Shown in pieces: positions 1-10,173 of a stretch of DNA of 64,000 nt. The stretch lies in contig JAIOSU010000143.1 of the NCBI GenBank assembly GCA_021107455.1, forward strand, positions 1 to 64,000, given 5' to 3'. The position numbers and the translations under genes are program-made. This DNA is from Clostridiales bacterium. GTDB lineage: Bacteria; Bacillota; Clostridia; Peptostreptococcales; Acidaminobacteraceae. Positions within the stretch are counted from its first letter, which is position 1. Each line of letters begins with the position of its first letter. A model generated the notes under the pieces. That model was not told the DNA's origin, searched no databases, and was given only the letters and a program-made list of their open reading frames with translations.

Positions 1-710
1 TCCATCTCTTCCTCAGTCAATTCCCTATACTCACCAAGCGTCAACTCGGGATCGAGGTCAAGCCCACCCATTTTTATTCTTTTCAAATAAAGCACGTTCT
101 TGCCGACACTTTCAAACATACGCTTTACTTGATGGAACTTGCCCTCATAAATGACGAGCTCAATCTCTGATATTCCAGATTCATTCACATCAATCACTTT
201 AAGCTCAGCAGGTTTACATAAATAATCGTCTTCAAGTGTGACTCCCGATCTAAAAAGTTCAATATCTTTTTCGTCTACTGGTTGATCAATTTTAGCATAG
301 TAGGTTTTCGGGACGTGCTTTTTCGGAGATAATAAATTGTGCGAAAGTGCACCATCATTTGTAAGAATGAGAAGCCCTTCGGTATCAATGTCCAATCTTC
401 CTACCGGAAAGAGGTTCATGTTGCTCCATGGTTCCTCAAGTAGATCCACAACAGTTTGATGTCTATGGTCATCAGTCGCTGAAATGACCCCTTGTGGTTT
501 GTTCATAATGAGTGTGGCATATTTCTGATACTTCACCGGCTTGCCTTCATAAAGGATTTCATCCGTTTCCACATCCACTTTCTCTTTTCCATATTTCATG
601 ACGACCCCGTTGACTTTGACCCAACCATATCTTAGGGCATCGTTCATTTCTTTTCTCGATCCCAATCCCATGTTTGAAAGCAGTTTGTCGAGTCTCATTT
701 TTTCTCCCAT
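1..710 (-). CDS. rsuA: 16S rRNA pseudouridine synthase, RsuA family (3' end cut off)
   Basis: The reverse strand reads an open frame from ATG at 710 to the left window edge, so the C-terminal end is missing. The start follows GGAGG by five bases and the ribosome site overlaps the TAG stop of the upstream methyltransferase. An N-terminal S4-like RNA-binding domain begins with MRLDKLL, where a second ATG five codons in could also start. The catalytic motif GRLDIDTEGLLILTND contains the Asp used by pseudouridine synthases, and a second conserved block FHQVKRMF follows. These enzymes isomerise a uridine of 16S rRNA (U516 in E. coli). Separation from RluB/RluF rests on overall resemblance only. 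The gene probably forms an rRNA-modification pair with the RsmF-like gene. Confidence 0.85.
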   Translation of the reverse strand, partial: MGEKMRLDKLLSNMGLGSRKEMNDALRYGWVKVNGVVMKYGKEKVDVETDEILYEGKPVKYQKYATLIMNKPQGVISATDDHRHQTVVDLLEEPWSNMNLFPVGRLDIDTEGLLILTNDGALSHNLLSPKKHVPKTYYAKIDQPVDEKDIELFRSGVTLEDDYLCKPAELKVIDVNESGISEIELVIYEGKFHQVKRMFESVGKNVLYLKRIKMGGLDLDPELTLGEYRELTEEEM

Positions 711-719
711 TGTTTCCTC

Positions 720-2042
720 CTATTGCATTCTCCAAGATACGGGATACATGTTTTTAAGCGTACCCCTGTTGATTTTTGCCCATCCTATTGGAAATCCATC
801 CGTACAAACCAAATGAACTCCTTCTGTTGTTATATCCAGATGTATAGTTTCACCTTTCAGATATTTTATTGCATTAATTGAATCAGATGGAAGATCCACA
901 ATCGGTTCAAAATCCGACTTTTTGAGATATAAAGCAAGCGCCTGACTGGGAGTAAATCGTTCTTTCTTAAGTTCTCCCACCAAAAGTCCTTCCCTCACTA
1001 CACGAATACCTCCAAGAGGAAGTTTTTTATTCGGTTTTAAGTAAATGCGATCTTTTTCAGTGGTGAAATGTCCATTAAGCGCTTTCGTTTTGAAATGGGA
1101 TGCTATAAAATCCTTAAGCAAAGGATGAGGATCATTGGATTCATATTCCTCCAAATCCACACCTTCAAGTGTTCCATCCGTCCATAAACTGCTGATGAAA
1201 TGTCCTTCCCCTTTGTGAAGATGGGGCCAAATATGTGCCATGTGTCCATCCACACTTATGGAAGGGACCAGAATCGGTTTTTCAATGAAGCAGTTATAGT
1301 CACTGATCAGATGTTTTATTTGCTCTTCATTCTCCATCTGAGAAAAAGTACATGTTGAATAAACGATTTTCGAATTCGGTTTTGTCAAACGATTCAAATT
1401 GTCGATGATCTCCCTTTGAATGACCTGACACTCCTCAGGTCCAAATGTTTCCCAAGACTTTACAGCCTTTCTATCTTTTTTGAACATTCCTTCACCGGAA
1501 CATGGGGCATCCACCAGCACCGCATCAAAGCAATTCCCCATACGGCTCGCAATTCTCGATGGAGCTTCATTGATTACAACGACATTTCTGAGTCCATATT
1601 TTTCAACATTCCTAACTATAGCTTTTATCCGACTGTCATTGATGTCGTTTGAGACTAAAATTCCCGACTCGCCTATGGCAGCGGCTATTTGCATCGATTT
1701 GCCCCCCGGAGCTGCGCAAAGATCTATGCAGACATCTCCTCTTGATGGCTCTAAAATGTTGACTGGCGCCATTGCAGAGGGTTCTTGAATATAATAAAGC
1801 CCTGCGTGGTAATAAGGATGCTTTGTTACCGGATCTTCAATATTATAGTAAAATCCGTCTTTAGTCCACGGTATAGGTTTCAGTGGATATGGAAACAATT
1901 CCAAAAAATCGGATACGGAAATTTTTTCTGTATTGACTCTCAACCCTGTGAAGACTGGCTCGTCAAACGATTGCTCGAATGCTTCATAGTCGTCACCTAG
2001 TGTCTTTCTCATCCGATCTATGAATACTTCTGGAAATTTCAT
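720..2042 (-). CDS. rsmF: rRNA cytosine-C5 methyltransferase, RsmF (NOL1/NOP2/Sun) family
   Basis: This 440-residue protein carries the class I methyltransferase SAM motif DLCAAPGGK at 107-115, the DAPCSGEG motif at 178-185 with Cys181, and YSTC at 228-231 whose Cys231 is the expected nucleophile. The two-cysteine arrangement is typical of m5C RNA methyltransferases. About 170 residues follow the catalytic domain and resemble the RsmF C-terminal RNA-binding (PUA-like) region. I start at ATG 2042, eight bases after AGGAG; a TTG one codon upstream is possible. It probably methylates 16S rRNA. The position directly before the pseudouridine synthase suggests a two-gene rRNA-modification operon driven from the divergent promoter at 2087-2116. 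Confidence 0.9.
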   Translation of the reverse strand: MKFPEVFIDRMRKTLGDDYEAFEQSFDEPVFTGLRVNTEKISVSDFLELFPYPLKPIPWTKDGFYYNIEDPVTKHPYYHAGLYYIQEPSAMAPVNILEPSRGDVCIDLCAAPGGKSMQIAAAIGESGILVSNDINDSRIKAIVRNVEKYGLRNVVVINEAPSRIASRMGNCFDAVLVDAPCSGEGMFKKDRKAVKSWETFGPEECQVIQREIIDNLNRLTKPNSKIVYSTCTFSQMENEEQIKHLISDYNCFIEKPILVPSISVDGHMAHIWPHLHKGEGHFISSLWTDGTLEGVDLEEYESNDPHPLLKDFIASHFKTKALNGHFTTEKDRIYLKPNKKLPLGGIRVVREGLLVGELKKERFTPSQALALYLKKSDFEPIVDLPSDSINAIKYLKGETIHLDITTEGVHLVCTDGFPIGWAKINRGTLKNMYPVSWRMQ

Positions 2043-2061
2043 CAATTATGCTCCTATTCTA

Positions 2062-2091
2062 CTGGCATTTTCAAATGACATGCTTTATAAT
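2062..2091 (+). promoter_or_regulatory. Promoter for the aldolase gene
   Basis: A perfect -10 TATAAT lies at 2086-2091 with a weak -35 CTGGCA at 2062-2067 and an 18-base spacer. It sits 75 bases before the GTG start at 2167 and overlaps the divergent rsmF promoter. Confidence 0.5.
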
Positions 2092-2116
2092 ATCATATAT
2101 AGCAGGATAATGTTAA
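2087..2116 (-). promoter_or_regulatory. Promoter for rsmF-rsuA
   Basis: On the minus strand TTAACA (2111-2116) and TATTAT (2087-2092) are separated by 18 bases and lie about 45 bases before the rsmF start. Its -10 box overlaps the -10 of the opposite promoter for the aldolase gene, so the two would compete for polymerase. Confidence 0.5.
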
Positions 2117-2166
2117 TACCCTTGTAATCAAGATTTGCACTTAATTCATACAAAGGGAGTGATCAA

Positions 2167-3083
2167 GTGCCATTAGTAACATCAAAAGAAATGTTTAAAA
2201 AAGCCTACGAAGGCGGTTATGCGGTAGGTGCTTTCAACGTAAACAACATGGAAATCATCCAAGGAATCGTTAAAGCAGCTGCGGAAACAAAATCACCTGT
2301 GATTCTTCAAGTATCAGCTGGTGCCAGAAAATATGCAAGTCCAGTATATTTGAAAAAATTGGTGGAAGCCGCATTAATCGAGAATCCTGAACTGGATATC
2401 GTATTACATCTTGACCACGGTGAAGATTTTGAAATTTGCAAATCATGTATCGATGATGGTTTTACATCAGTTATGATCGATGGTTCACATCATTCATACG
2501 AAGAGAACGTAGCGCTCACCAAGCGCGTTGTCGAATATGCTCATGCTAGAGGTGTTGTCGTTGAGGCTGAACTAGGAAGACTTGCCGGTATCGAAGATGC
2601 TGTAAATGTTTCTGCGGAAGACGCAACCTACACTGATCCAGATCAAGCAGTTGATTTTGTAAAACGTACAGGCTGTGATTCACTTGCGATTGCAATTGGA
2701 ACTAGCCACGGTGCATACAAGTTCGCAGCGGATTCAGACCCTAAGCTCGATATAGAGCGTCTTTACCTGGCTTCCCACTTGTTCTTCACGGTGCATCCTC
2801 AGTTATTCCTGAGTATGTGACTATGTGCAACGAGTTCGGTGGTGAACTTAAAGATGCAAAAGGCTGTCCTGAATCCATGCTTCGTGAAGCTGCTCAGTAT
2901 GGCGTTTGTAAAATCAATATCGATTCAGACTTAAGACTTGCTATGACTGGTGTCATCAGAAAGCAATTCGCTGAAGACCCAAGCAATTTCGATCCAAGAA
3001 AATATTTATCTCCTGCTAGAGATGCTATCTACGGAATGGTTAAGCATAAGATCCTTAACGTATTAGGTAGCAACCAAAAATAA
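2167..3083 (+). pseudogene. fba: Class II fructose-bisphosphate aldolase, broken by a deletion/frameshift
   Basis: Two overlapping frames together encode one class II (zinc) aldolase, the glycolytic enzyme splitting fructose 1,6-bisphosphate. The first (2167-2820, GTG start after AAAGGGAG) has HLDHG at 81-85 (catalytic Asp83, zinc ligand His84), AELG near 134-137 and GTSHG with zinc ligand His181. After LDIERL the reading frame is lost. The -1 frame then reads LPGFPLVLHGASSV, containing the third zinc ligand, and continues to 3083. Compared with the family as I know it, about six codons plus one base (about 19 nt) are missing near 2763, so this is not a simple one-base error. The N-terminal product would lack the VLHG zinc ligand and the phosphate-binding end, and is probably inactive. 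A strong terminator follows. Confidence 0.85.
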
Positions 3084-3095
3084 AAAATGCTGATT

Positions 3096-3133
3096 AAAGG
3101 GCTTTTGCAGCCAACCTGCAAAAGCCCTTTTTT
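3096..3133. terminator. Bidirectional terminator between fba and ppiB
   Basis: A perfect 15-bp stem (3096-3110 with 3116-3130) has a 5-nt loop and is flanked by A and T runs, so it can end transcription of the aldolase gene on the plus strand and ppiB on the minus strand. Confidence 0.9.
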
Positions 3134-3135
3134 CG

Positions 3136-3657
3136 TTACATTTTTGTTGGTTCCGGATAGTCCACACCACCAAGTTCCACTGTGACTTCTTTGATACGTT
3201 GATCAACAACCGGACGATCATTGTATCCCGTTTTGACTGTAGCGATTTCATCTACCACTTCAATACCTTCGACAACTTTTCCAAAAGCCGCATACTGACC
3301 ATCAAGATGAGGTGAATATTCATGCATAATGAAAAACTGACTTCCAGCTGAGTTCGGACTTTGCGATCTCGCCATGGACAATACGCCTTTGTCATGTTTG
3401 AGGTTGTTCTGAACACCATTTGTGATGAACTCCCCTTTGATGCCATAACCTGGGCCGCCCATTCCTGTACCATCCGGGCATCCACCTTGAATCATGAAAC
3501 CCTTGATTACACGGTGAAAAACGAGGCCGTTATAAAACCCTTTTTGTACCAAGCTAATAAAATTGTTTACCGTATTCGGAGCGATCTCCGGATACAGTTC
3601 GATTTTGATGGTCTTTCCACTCTCGAGTGTCATCGTCACCATTGGATTATTTGCCAT
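3136..3657 (-). CDS. ppiB: Peptidyl-prolyl cis-trans isomerase, cyclophilin type
   Basis: The 173-residue protein is a single cyclophilin domain without a signal peptide, so it should act in the cytoplasm on prolyl bonds. The conserved blocks FHRVIKGFMIQGG (catalytic Arg, Phe and Gln), NSAGSQFFI and HLDGQYAAFGKV are present in the right order. The usual Trp of the human cyclosporin site is not seen at the LDGQYAAFG block. The ATG at 3657 follows a full AGGAGGT site by six bases. It lies 17 bases downstream of engB and shares a bidirectional terminator with the aldolase gene, so it is probably the last gene of the tig-clpP-clpX-lon-engB run. Confidence 0.93.
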   Translation of the reverse strand: MANNPMVTMTLESGKTIKIELYPEIAPNTVNNFISLVQKGFYNGLVFHRVIKGFMIQGGCPDGTGMGGPGYGIKGEFITNGVQNNLKHDKGVLSMARSQSPNSAGSQFFIMHEYSPHLDGQYAAFGKVVEGIEVVDEIATVKTGYNDRPVVDQRIKEVTVELGGVDYPEPTKM

Positions 3658-3674
3658 ATGCTACCTCCTGAATT

Positions 3675-4301
3675 TTACGACCCTACTTGTCGTTCTATGA
3701 ATATATCTTTTTCGTTGACTTCAAAAATACCGTTGACCAAATCCCACACGTCGTATTTCCCCTTTTTTTCTGATGAGGATATAGGTATGATGATTCCATC
3801 GTCTTCCATTTGAAGCTCACTTTTTATGATCTTCAGTTGTTTATCGATTTGTTGCTTGCTCAATTTGTCGGTTTTAGTCGCAATGACTATCCCACTGAAT
3901 CCGGAAGCTCTGATCCATTCATACATCTGTTTGTCCTCACCGGACGGCTTGTGTCTGATGTCCACCAGCTGGAATACCTCAAGCAGATTCTCGCGTGATT
4001 CCAAGTAAGTCTCAATGATTTTTCCCCAGGTCGCCTTCTTTTCCTTTGATACTTTGGCAAAGCCGTATCCTGGTAGGTCGACGAATCTGAAAAGACCATC
4101 GATGTCATAAAAATTGACAAGTTGCGTCTTACCTGGAGTGGAACTTGTTTTCGCAAGCCCTTTTCTGTTAAGAATCATGTTGATCATCGATGATTTCCCG
4201 ACATTGGATCTTCCCGCAAATGCGATTTCAGGCAATTCATCATCCGGATATTGTGATTTCGCCACTGCACTGATTACAAATTGGCTGTTTTTTATCTTCA
4301 T
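3675..4301 (-). CDS. engB: Ribosome biogenesis GTPase EngB (YihA/YsxC)
   Basis: A 208-residue small GTPase with all G motifs: G1 GRSNVGKSS at 30-38, a TPGKTQ switch I near 55-60, G3 DLPGYG at 75-80 and G4 TKTDK at 142-146, followed by an SSEKKG G5-like segment. The family assists late assembly of the 50S ribosomal subunit and is usually essential. The ATG at 4299-4301 overlaps the lon stop as ATGA, indicating translational coupling. The lon-engB order is standard in Firmicutes. Confidence 0.95.
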   Translation of the reverse strand: MKIKNSQFVISAVAKSQYPDDELPEIAFAGRSNVGKSSMINMILNRKGLAKTSSTPGKTQLVNFYDIDGLFRFVDLPGYGFAKVSKEKKATWGKIIETYLESRENLLEVFQLVDIRHKPSGEDKQMYEWIRASGFSGIVIATKTDKLSKQQIDKQLKIIKSELQMEDDGIIIPISSSEKKGKYDVWDLVNGIFEVNEKDIFIERQVGS

Positions 4302-6631
4302 TTTTTTAACTCCTCTTTCACGAGTGCGTGTTCAAGGACTTCATCCATGCTCTTTACAGCCACAAATTCAATTTCCTTTTTAATGGTCTCCGGAATATCT
4401 TCCAGATCTTTGAGGTTCTCATATGGGAAAAGAATTTTCTTTATGCCGGCACGTTTCGCAGCAAGTGCTTTCTCTTTGAAACCACCTATTGGAAGCACGC
4501 GACCACGGAGAGTAATCTCACCTGTCATGGCGACAAAACGGTTTACTGGTATTCCGGATAACGCTGAAATCATGGCCGTTGCCATAGTGATTCCTGCAGA
4601 TGGACCGTCTTTTGGAATCGCACCTTCTGGAATATGCACATGCATGTCAAGCGTCTCGTAGAAATTCTCTTCAATCCCATACTTCGCAGCGATGGTTCTA
4701 ATGTACGATAGTCCGGCTTGTGCGGATTCCTTCATCACATCTCCCAGTTGTCCTGTGAGCTGCAATTTTCCTTTACCCTTCATGGTGTTGACTTCAATAG
4801 AAAGTGTATCTCCACCGACAGTTGTCCATGCGAGTCCTGTGACTATTCCGATTTGATCTTCTTCAGCGATCAAGTCATAGTGATATTTGGACTTGCCGAG
4901 ATACTTGTCGACATTCTTTTCAGTGATCCTTACGGTTTTGACTTCACCTTTTACAACCCTGACTGCAGCTTTTCTACAAATGTTGGCAATCTTTCTCTCA
5001 AGCTCACGAACACCGGATTCTCTAGTGTATTTTCTGATGAGCTCTAATAGTGCTTCATCTGAGAGCGATAGACTCGATTTCGCCATACCATGCTCTTCCA
5101 TTTCCTTAGGAACCAGATATTTCTTGGCGATATTGAGTTTTTCATATTCTGTATAACCTGAAACTTGAATGACCTCCATACGGTCAAGAAGTGGTCTTGG
5201 AATAGTCATGAGTGAGTTGGCTGTAGTTATGAACATGACTTTCGACAGATCGAAAGGCACTTCCAAATAATGATCTGTGAATTCCTTGTTTTGCTCCGGA
5301 TCGAGCACTTCAAGTAACGCAGACGCCGGATCGCCTCTGAAGTCACTGGAAACCTTGTCAATCTCATCAAAAAGGAATACAGGATTTTTTGTGCCCGCTT
5401 CTTTGATACCATTGATGATTCGACCAGGAATCGCGCCGATGTATGTTCTTCTGTGTCCTCTGATCTCAGCCTCGTCTCTCACACCACCAAGTGACATTCT
5501 TACGAACTCACGATTAAGTGATCTGGCGATAGACTTGGCTATGGAAGTCTTACCTACACCTGGAGGTCCAACCAAACAAATGATGGGACCTTTCATGCTG
5601 TGGGTCAGATCTCTTACAGCGAGGTACTCCACGACTCTTTCTTTGACACTTTCAAGACCAAAGTGATCTTCATCAAGAATAGCTTGAGCTTTTACCAGAT
5701 CGATTTCATCCTTAGTTTCTTTTTTCCATGGTAGATCAAGAATCCAATTGACATAACTTCTTATGACACCACTTTCCGCAGAAGATGGGGATAATCTTGA
5801 ATATCTATCGATTTCATTAGAAACTTTCTTTTCGATTTTTTTGGATAGTCTCAACTTCTTGAGTTGTTTTCTCATCACTTCTATTTCGTCTTCTTGTGCT
5901 TCCTCTTCACCAAGTTCATCTCTGATGGCTTTGATCTGCTCACGAAGATAGTATTCTTTTTGAGATTTGTTGATCTGATTTTTTACCTTGTCGTTGATGT
6001 TTTTCTCAACTTCCAAAATTTCAATCTCAGTCAAAAGGATTTTGAGCAAATGCTCAAGACGCTCTTTGACATCAATGGCGTTGATCAGTTCTTGTTTTTG
6101 TTCAGTCTTAAGTGTGATCTGAGCTGCGATGATGTCTGATAATCTACCAGGTTCATCGATTGCGGACACAGATAGGATGACATCAGGACTGACACGGTTA
6201 CTGATGGCAATGTACTTTTCAAATGCGGTAATGGCACTTCTCATTAGTGCTCGTGTTTCTTTGTCTATTTCAAGGCTGTCGAGATACGTCTTCACTTCCA
6301 CACGGAAATAGGGCTCTTCTTCAGTAATGAGTTCCACTTCTGCACGTTGAATACCTTCCACCAAAACTCGGATTGCATCACCCGGTAGTTTTAGCATTTG
6401 TTTGATTTTACAGATGGTACCTACTTTATAAAAGTCTGTCGATTCTGGAGAGTCGTTGTCGATATCAAATTGTGTTGTTAAAAATATTCTTTGGTCTTTA
6501 GCCATTGCAGCTTCGAGTGCTTTTATCGATTTTTTTCTACCCACGTCAAAATGTAGTACCATATATGGGAATATGGAAAGTCCTCTGAGTGGAATCAATG
6601 GCAAATTGATGACTTTATTTTCAGTTTCCAT
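4298..6631 (-). CDS. lon: ATP-dependent endopeptidase La (LonA)
   Basis: The 777-residue protein has the LonA order: N-terminal substrate domain (about 1-200), a charged coiled-coil around 200-300, the AAA+ module with Walker [10 protein letters not shown] and Walker B FLFDEIDK, then the serine protease domain with catalytic Ser in DGPSAG and catalytic Lys in [12 protein letters not shown]. It degrades misfolded and regulatory proteins in the cytoplasm. I choose ATG 6631, preceded by AGAGGTGATTGC, over an upstream ATG that gives ten extra residues. It lies 84 bases after clpX and overlaps engB by four bases. Confidence 0.95.
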   Translation of the reverse strand: METENKVINLPLIPLRGLSIFPYMVLHFDVGRKKSIKALEAAMAKDQRIFLTTQFDIDNDSPESTDFYKVGTICKIKQMLKLPGDAIRVLVEGIQRAEVELITEEEPYFRVEVKTYLDSLEIDKETRALMRSAITAFEKYIAISNRVSPDVILSVSAIDEPGRLSDIIAAQITLKTEQKQELINAIDVKERLEHLLKILLTEIEILEVEKNINDKVKNQINKSQKEYYLREQIKAIRDELGEEEAQEDEIEVMRKQLKKLRLSKKIEKKVSNEIDRYSRLSPSSAESGVIRSYVNWILDLPWKKETKDEIDLVKAQAILDEDHFGLESVKERVVEYLAVRDLTHSMKGPIICLVGPPGVGKTSIAKSIARSLNREFVRMSLGGVRDEAEIRGHRRTYIGAIPGRIINGIKEAGTKNPVFLFDEIDKVSSDFRGDPASALLEVLDPEQNKEFTDHYLEVPFDLSKVMFITTANSLMTIPRPLLDRMEVIQVSGYTEYEKLNIAKKYLVPKEMEEHGMAKSSLSLSDEALLELIRKYTRESGVRELERKIANICRKAAVRVVKGEVKTVRITEKNVDKYLGKSKYHYDLIAEEDQIGIVTGLAWTTVGGDTLSIEVNTMKGKGKLQLTGQLGDVMKESAQAGLSYIRTIAAKYGIEENFYETLDMHVHIPEGAIPKDGPSAGITMATAMISALSGIPVNRFVAMTGEITLRGRVLPIGGFKEKALAAKRAGIKKILFPYENLKDLEDIPETIKKEIEFVAVKSMDEVLEHALVKEELKK

Positions 6632-6715
6632 GCAATCACCTCTTTCTTCTACGATATTCATACCCCTTTTGGAGAAATTAAACGAAAGAACGAGCTTCCG
6701 CTCGCCCTTATTGTT

Positions 6716-8005
6716 TTAGGATACACTTTCTTTACTTTCTTTGGTTGCTTTGCTTTTTGATGTATCTTTTGACGAGTCCATAAGGACAAGAGTCGGCAAT
6801 TGATGATTGTGTATTGTCTCTTTGGTGACTATGCATTTTTTGATGTCATCTCTTGAAGGAATCTCATACATGATTTCCATCATGATGTTCTCAAGGATTG
6901 ATCTCAAACCACGGGCACCAGTCTTACGTTCTATCGCAAGTTTGGCAACTTCCACCAAAGCCTCATCATCAAATTCGAGCTCGACGGAATCGAGTTTCAA
7001 CATCTTCTGATATTGCTTGATAATAGCGTTTTTAGGCTCTTTGAGGATTCTGACCAAGGCTTCCTGGTCGAGTTCGTGTAGGGAAACCACTACTGGTACC
7101 CTGCCGACAAACTCAGGAATCAAACCGAACTTGAGTAAATCTTTTGGCTCGATTTTATCAAAAAGTTCACCAAGTGAAACGTTCTTTTTGCTTGTGACGG
7201 TCGCGCCGAATCCCATGGCTTTTTCACTTATTCTTGATTTGATGATAGAGTCCATGCCATCAAAGGCACCCCCTACAATAAACAGAATATTAGTGGTATC
7301 CACTTGCAGGAATTCCTGATGCGGATGCTTTCTACCACCTTGTGGTGGAACATTGGCAACAGTACCTTCTATAATTTTGAGAAGAGCTTGTTGAACGCCT
7401 TCTCCGGAAACATCACGCGTAATCGAAGGATTTTCCGATTTGCGTGTGATTTTATCGATTTCATCGATGTAAATAATGCCCTTTTGTGCACGTTCGATGT
7501 CATAATCTGCAGCTTGAACAAGCTTCAAAATGATGTTTTCGACATCTTCGCCAACATAACCGGCTTCTGTCAAAGCTGTGGCATCTGCAATGGCAAACGG
7601 CACATCGAGAATTTTGGCCAGAGTCTGTGCGAGCAGCGTTTTACCCGAACCTGTAGGACCAATCAAAAGGATATTGCTCTTTTGAAGTTCCACTTCATCT
7701 TCTTCGGTTTCAGATTGAATGCGTTTGTAATGATTGTACATTGCCACGGAAAGTGTTTTTTTGGCACGTTCCTGACCAATCACGTAGGCATCTAGAATCG
7801 CTTTGATTTCAGAAGGTTTTGGAAGTTCCTCAATAGTCCATTCCAAAAGATCGTCGCCTTTATAAATGGCGAGTTCCTCTTCCAATATCTCATTGCAAAG
7901 TTCAATGCACTCATCACAAATGTAGACATTTGGACCAGCAATCAAACGCTTTACTTGCTCTTGACTTTTGCCGCAGAAAGAACACTTCAAAGTCGGTTTA
8001 TCCAT
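6716..8005 (-). CDS. clpX: ATP-dependent Clp protease unfoldase subunit ClpX
   Basis: A full-length 429-residue ClpX. The N-terminal zinc-binding domain has the CSFCGK...CDECIELC four-cysteine pattern (residues 9-37). The AAA+ domain carries Walker A GPTGSGKT, Walker B IIYIDEID and a GYVG pore loop (AGYVGEDVE). The ClpP-docking loop reads MGF in place of the common IGF. The C-terminus is a Ser/Lys-rich tail. It unfolds tagged substrates and feeds them to ClpP, encoded 21 bases upstream. ATG 8005 follows GAGGTAAGAA. Confidence 0.95.
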   Translation of the reverse strand: MDKPTLKCSFCGKSQEQVKRLIAGPNVYICDECIELCNEILEEELAIYKGDDLLEWTIEELPKPSEIKAILDAYVIGQERAKKTLSVAMYNHYKRIQSETEEDEVELQKSNILLIGPTGSGKTLLAQTLAKILDVPFAIADATALTEAGYVGEDVENIILKLVQAADYDIERAQKGIIYIDEIDKITRKSENPSITRDVSGEGVQQALLKIIEGTVANVPPQGGRKHPHQEFLQVDTTNILFIVGGAFDGMDSIIKSRISEKAMGFGATVTSKKNVSLGELFDKIEPKDLLKFGLIPEFVGRVPVVVSLHELDQEALVRILKEPKNAIIKQYQKMLKLDSVELEFDDEALVEVAKLAIERKTGARGLRSILENIMMEIMYEIPSRDDIKKCIVTKETIHNHQLPTLVLMDSSKDTSKSKATKESKESVS

Positions 8006-8026
8006 TTCTTACCTCATTTCCAATTA

Positions 8027-8611
8027 CTATCTCTTTGTAAAAACCTTGTCTATAAGACCATATGCAACTGCTTCTTCTGCTGTCATAAAGAAATCTCTGT
8101 CTGTATCTTTTTCAATTTGCTTTAAAGGTTTGCCTGTCTTTTGACTTAAAATATTGTTCAAGTCTTTTCTCAATTTTATGATTCTGTCCGCTTGGATTTT
8201 GATATCTGATGCTTGTCCTCTCGCGCCACCCAGTGGCTGATGGATCATCACTTCAGCGTTCGCAAGCGCATATCTTTTGCCTTTTTCACCAGCTGCGAGC
8301 AGGAACGCTCCCATACTTGCCGCCATGCCTACACAAATGGTTGAGACATCAGGTTTGATGTACTCCATTGTGTCAAATATTGCCATACCGGCAGTGATGG
8401 ATCCACCCGGGCTGTTGATGTAGATGCTGATATCCTTGTCTGGATCTTCTGCTTCTAGAAACAAGAGTTGAGCGATGACTACATTTGACATATAATCGTC
8501 GATTTCTCCACTTATGAACACAATTCTATCCTTTAAAAGTCTGGAATAGATATCATAAGATCTCTCGCCCTTGCTTGTTTGTTCTATTACATAAGGAACA
8601 TAATTTGCCAT
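8027..8611 (-). CDS. clpP: ATP-dependent Clp protease proteolytic subunit ClpP
   Basis: A 194-residue ClpP of standard length. The catalytic triad is visible as Ser in [11 protein letters not shown], His in MIHQPLGG and Asp in DTDRDFFM, and the [10 protein letters not shown] substrate-binding strand is intact. It forms the tetradecameric protease chamber used by ClpX. ATG 8611 follows AGGAGGTGTTAA. It lies between tig and clpX, the common bacterial arrangement, with a 20-base gap to tig. Confidence 0.96.
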   Translation of the reverse strand: MANYVPYVIEQTSKGERSYDIYSRLLKDRIVFISGEIDDYMSNVVIAQLLFLEAEDPDKDISIYINSPGGSITAGMAIFDTMEYIKPDVSTICVGMAASMGAFLLAAGEKGKRYALANAEVMIHQPLGGARGQASDIKIQADRIIKLRKDLNNILSQKTGKPLKQIEKDTDRDFFMTAEEAVAYGLIDKVFTKR

Positions 8612-8631
8612 TTAACACCTCCTGCCGGTCA

Positions 8632-9918
8632 TTAGACCAACTTTGCTTGACTTACTAGGAAATCAACTGCTTTCTTTGATTTCAAATTCTCTTTCAGATA
8701 TTCAAAATCATTTTGCTCGAATATTTTTCTGGTTTCATCTACGGATTTATTCTGAATTTCAGCGATTCTAGCTATTTCAGCATCGATTTCAGCTTCAGTC
8801 ACTTCAAGGTTTTCTTGCTCTGCTACTTTTTCGATGACCATACCTGTTTTGACACGCATGAGTGCGTCAGGTCTCATTTGAACTTTAAGATCGTCGATTT
8901 TTCCACCTGTGAACTGAATGTATTGCTCAAGGCTCAATCCTTGATATTTGAGTTGTTGATCGAAATCTCTAAGCATCCCGTCAACTTCACCGTCTACCAT
9001 TTTCTCTGGGATTTCAACCTCGAGTAGTCCAGCGACAGCTTCAATGACTTTATCTCTTTGAGCAGCTTCAGCGCTGTCTTTTGATGATTCCTCAAGTTCT
9101 TTTTTAATGCTCGCTTTGTATTCATCAAGAGTATCGAATTCTGAAACATCTTTTGCGAACTCATCATCTAGAACCGGTAATTCCTTCATTTTTATATCAT
9201 TTACATTTACAATGAAAATTGCTTCTTTGCCAGCGAGTTCCTCTGAATGATATGTCTCAGGGAACGTGACGTTCACTTTGACTTCTTCTCCGACTTTAGC
9301 GCCGATCAATTGCTCTTCAAATCCAGGAATAAATTTATTTGAACCGATTTCGAGTTCTTGGCCTTCTGCTGTACCACCATCAAATTGGTGTTCTCCTACA
9401 AAGCCTTTGTAATCGATGATAGTAGTGTCGCCGTTTTCTACCGCACGGTCTGTGACACTAACTAGTCTCGCGTTCATGTTTCTTGTCTTTTCTAGCTCTT
9501 CCATCAACATTTCTTCTGTGACTTCAGCGTTGATTTTTTCTACTTCAATGCCTTTGTATCCTTCAAGTGTGAACTCAGGAGCCACTGTAACAACAGCTGT
9601 AAATACGAGACCTTTACCGGCTTCGATTTCCTCGATGTCAATATCAGGTCTAGCAACTGGTTCAACACCTAGTGTGTCTAGTGCGATTCCATAATGTTCC
9701 GGTAAAAGTGCATTGACTGCTTCTTCATAAAACACGCCTTCACCGTAATGCTTTTCGATGATGCTTCTAGGTGCTTTGCCCTTTCTGAAGCCTGGAATGT
9801 TGAATTTACCTTTGCTTTTGTTGTATTCTGCTTGAACTGCCTTTTGAAATGCTTCATCTGAAACAGTGATTTTCATCGTTACTTCACTGTTTTCCTTTTT
9901 TACGATCTCATAATTCAT
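8632..9918 (-). CDS. tig: Trigger factor (ribosome-associated chaperone)
   Basis: The 428-residue protein has the ribosome-docking signature GFRKGKAPR near residue 44, a central FKBP-type prolyl isomerase domain (from GDTTIIDYKG to VGEEVKVNV, about 150-235), and a long helical C-terminal chaperone domain. It binds nascent chains at the ribosome exit tunnel. I place the start at ATG 9918 behind GGGAGGCAATCAA; a frame extending five codons further upstream runs into the ribosome site. First gene of the proteostasis operon. Confidence 0.95.
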   Translation of the reverse strand: MNYEIVKKENSEVTMKITVSDEAFQKAVQAEYNKSKGKFNIPGFRKGKAPRSIIEKHYGEGVFYEEAVNALLPEHYGIALDTLGVEPVARPDIDIEEIEAGKGLVFTAVVTVAPEFTLEGYKGIEVEKINAEVTEEMLMEELEKTRNMNARLVSVTDRAVENGDTTIIDYKGFVGEHQFDGGTAEGQELEIGSNKFIPGFEEQLIGAKVGEEVKVNVTFPETYHSEELAGKEAIFIVNVNDIKMKELPVLDDEFAKDVSEFDTLDEYKASIKKELEESSKDSAEAAQRDKVIEAVAGLLEVEIPEKMVDGEVDGMLRDFDQQLKYQGLSLEQYIQFTGGKIDDLKVQMRPDALMRVKTGMVIEKVAEQENLEVTEAEIDAEIARIAEIQNKSVDETRKIFEQNDFEYLKENLKSKKAVDFLVSQAKLV

Positions 9919-10057
9919 TTGATTGCCTCCCAACTATTTCTACTGGATCCTCCAGTAATTTTCAATTTCATCTATTTTTACAAAAAAATGCTCATTAACC
10001 CAATAATCGTACCTTATTTGGTCAAAAAAGTAAAGTTTAATACCGAAAATCAATATA

Positions 10058-10085
10058 ATTATACCTTAAATGCGCCATCAAACAA
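10058..10085 (-). promoter_or_regulatory. Candidate promoter for the tig operon
   Basis: On the minus strand TTGTTT (10080-10085), a 16-base spacer and TATAAT (10058-10063) lie about 140 bases before tig. A second weaker pair, TTTACT with TACGAT, lies nearer the gene. The rest of the 255-base gap 9919-10173 is AT-rich, with no gene seen; near 10094-10120 a TTGCAA/TATAAA pair with a short 15-base spacer could serve the helicase gene. Confidence 0.4.
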
Positions 10086-10173
10086 CCCTTTCTTGCAAAA
10101 TTTAATGGATTGTTATAAACTATTCACATTCCGTTTACAACTTACAATTTTTAACATTTGGACAGGAGAGAAA

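Noticed and set aside
2753-2820. Programmed frameshift or separate small protein in the aldolase gene
   Set aside because: Missing residues relative to the family show a deletion, and the second frame lacks its own ribosome site.
9919-10173. 85-codon N-terminal extension of the helicase frame
   Set aside because: It is AT-rich, lies antisense to the tig promoter, and a good ribosome site precedes the internal ATG at 10174.
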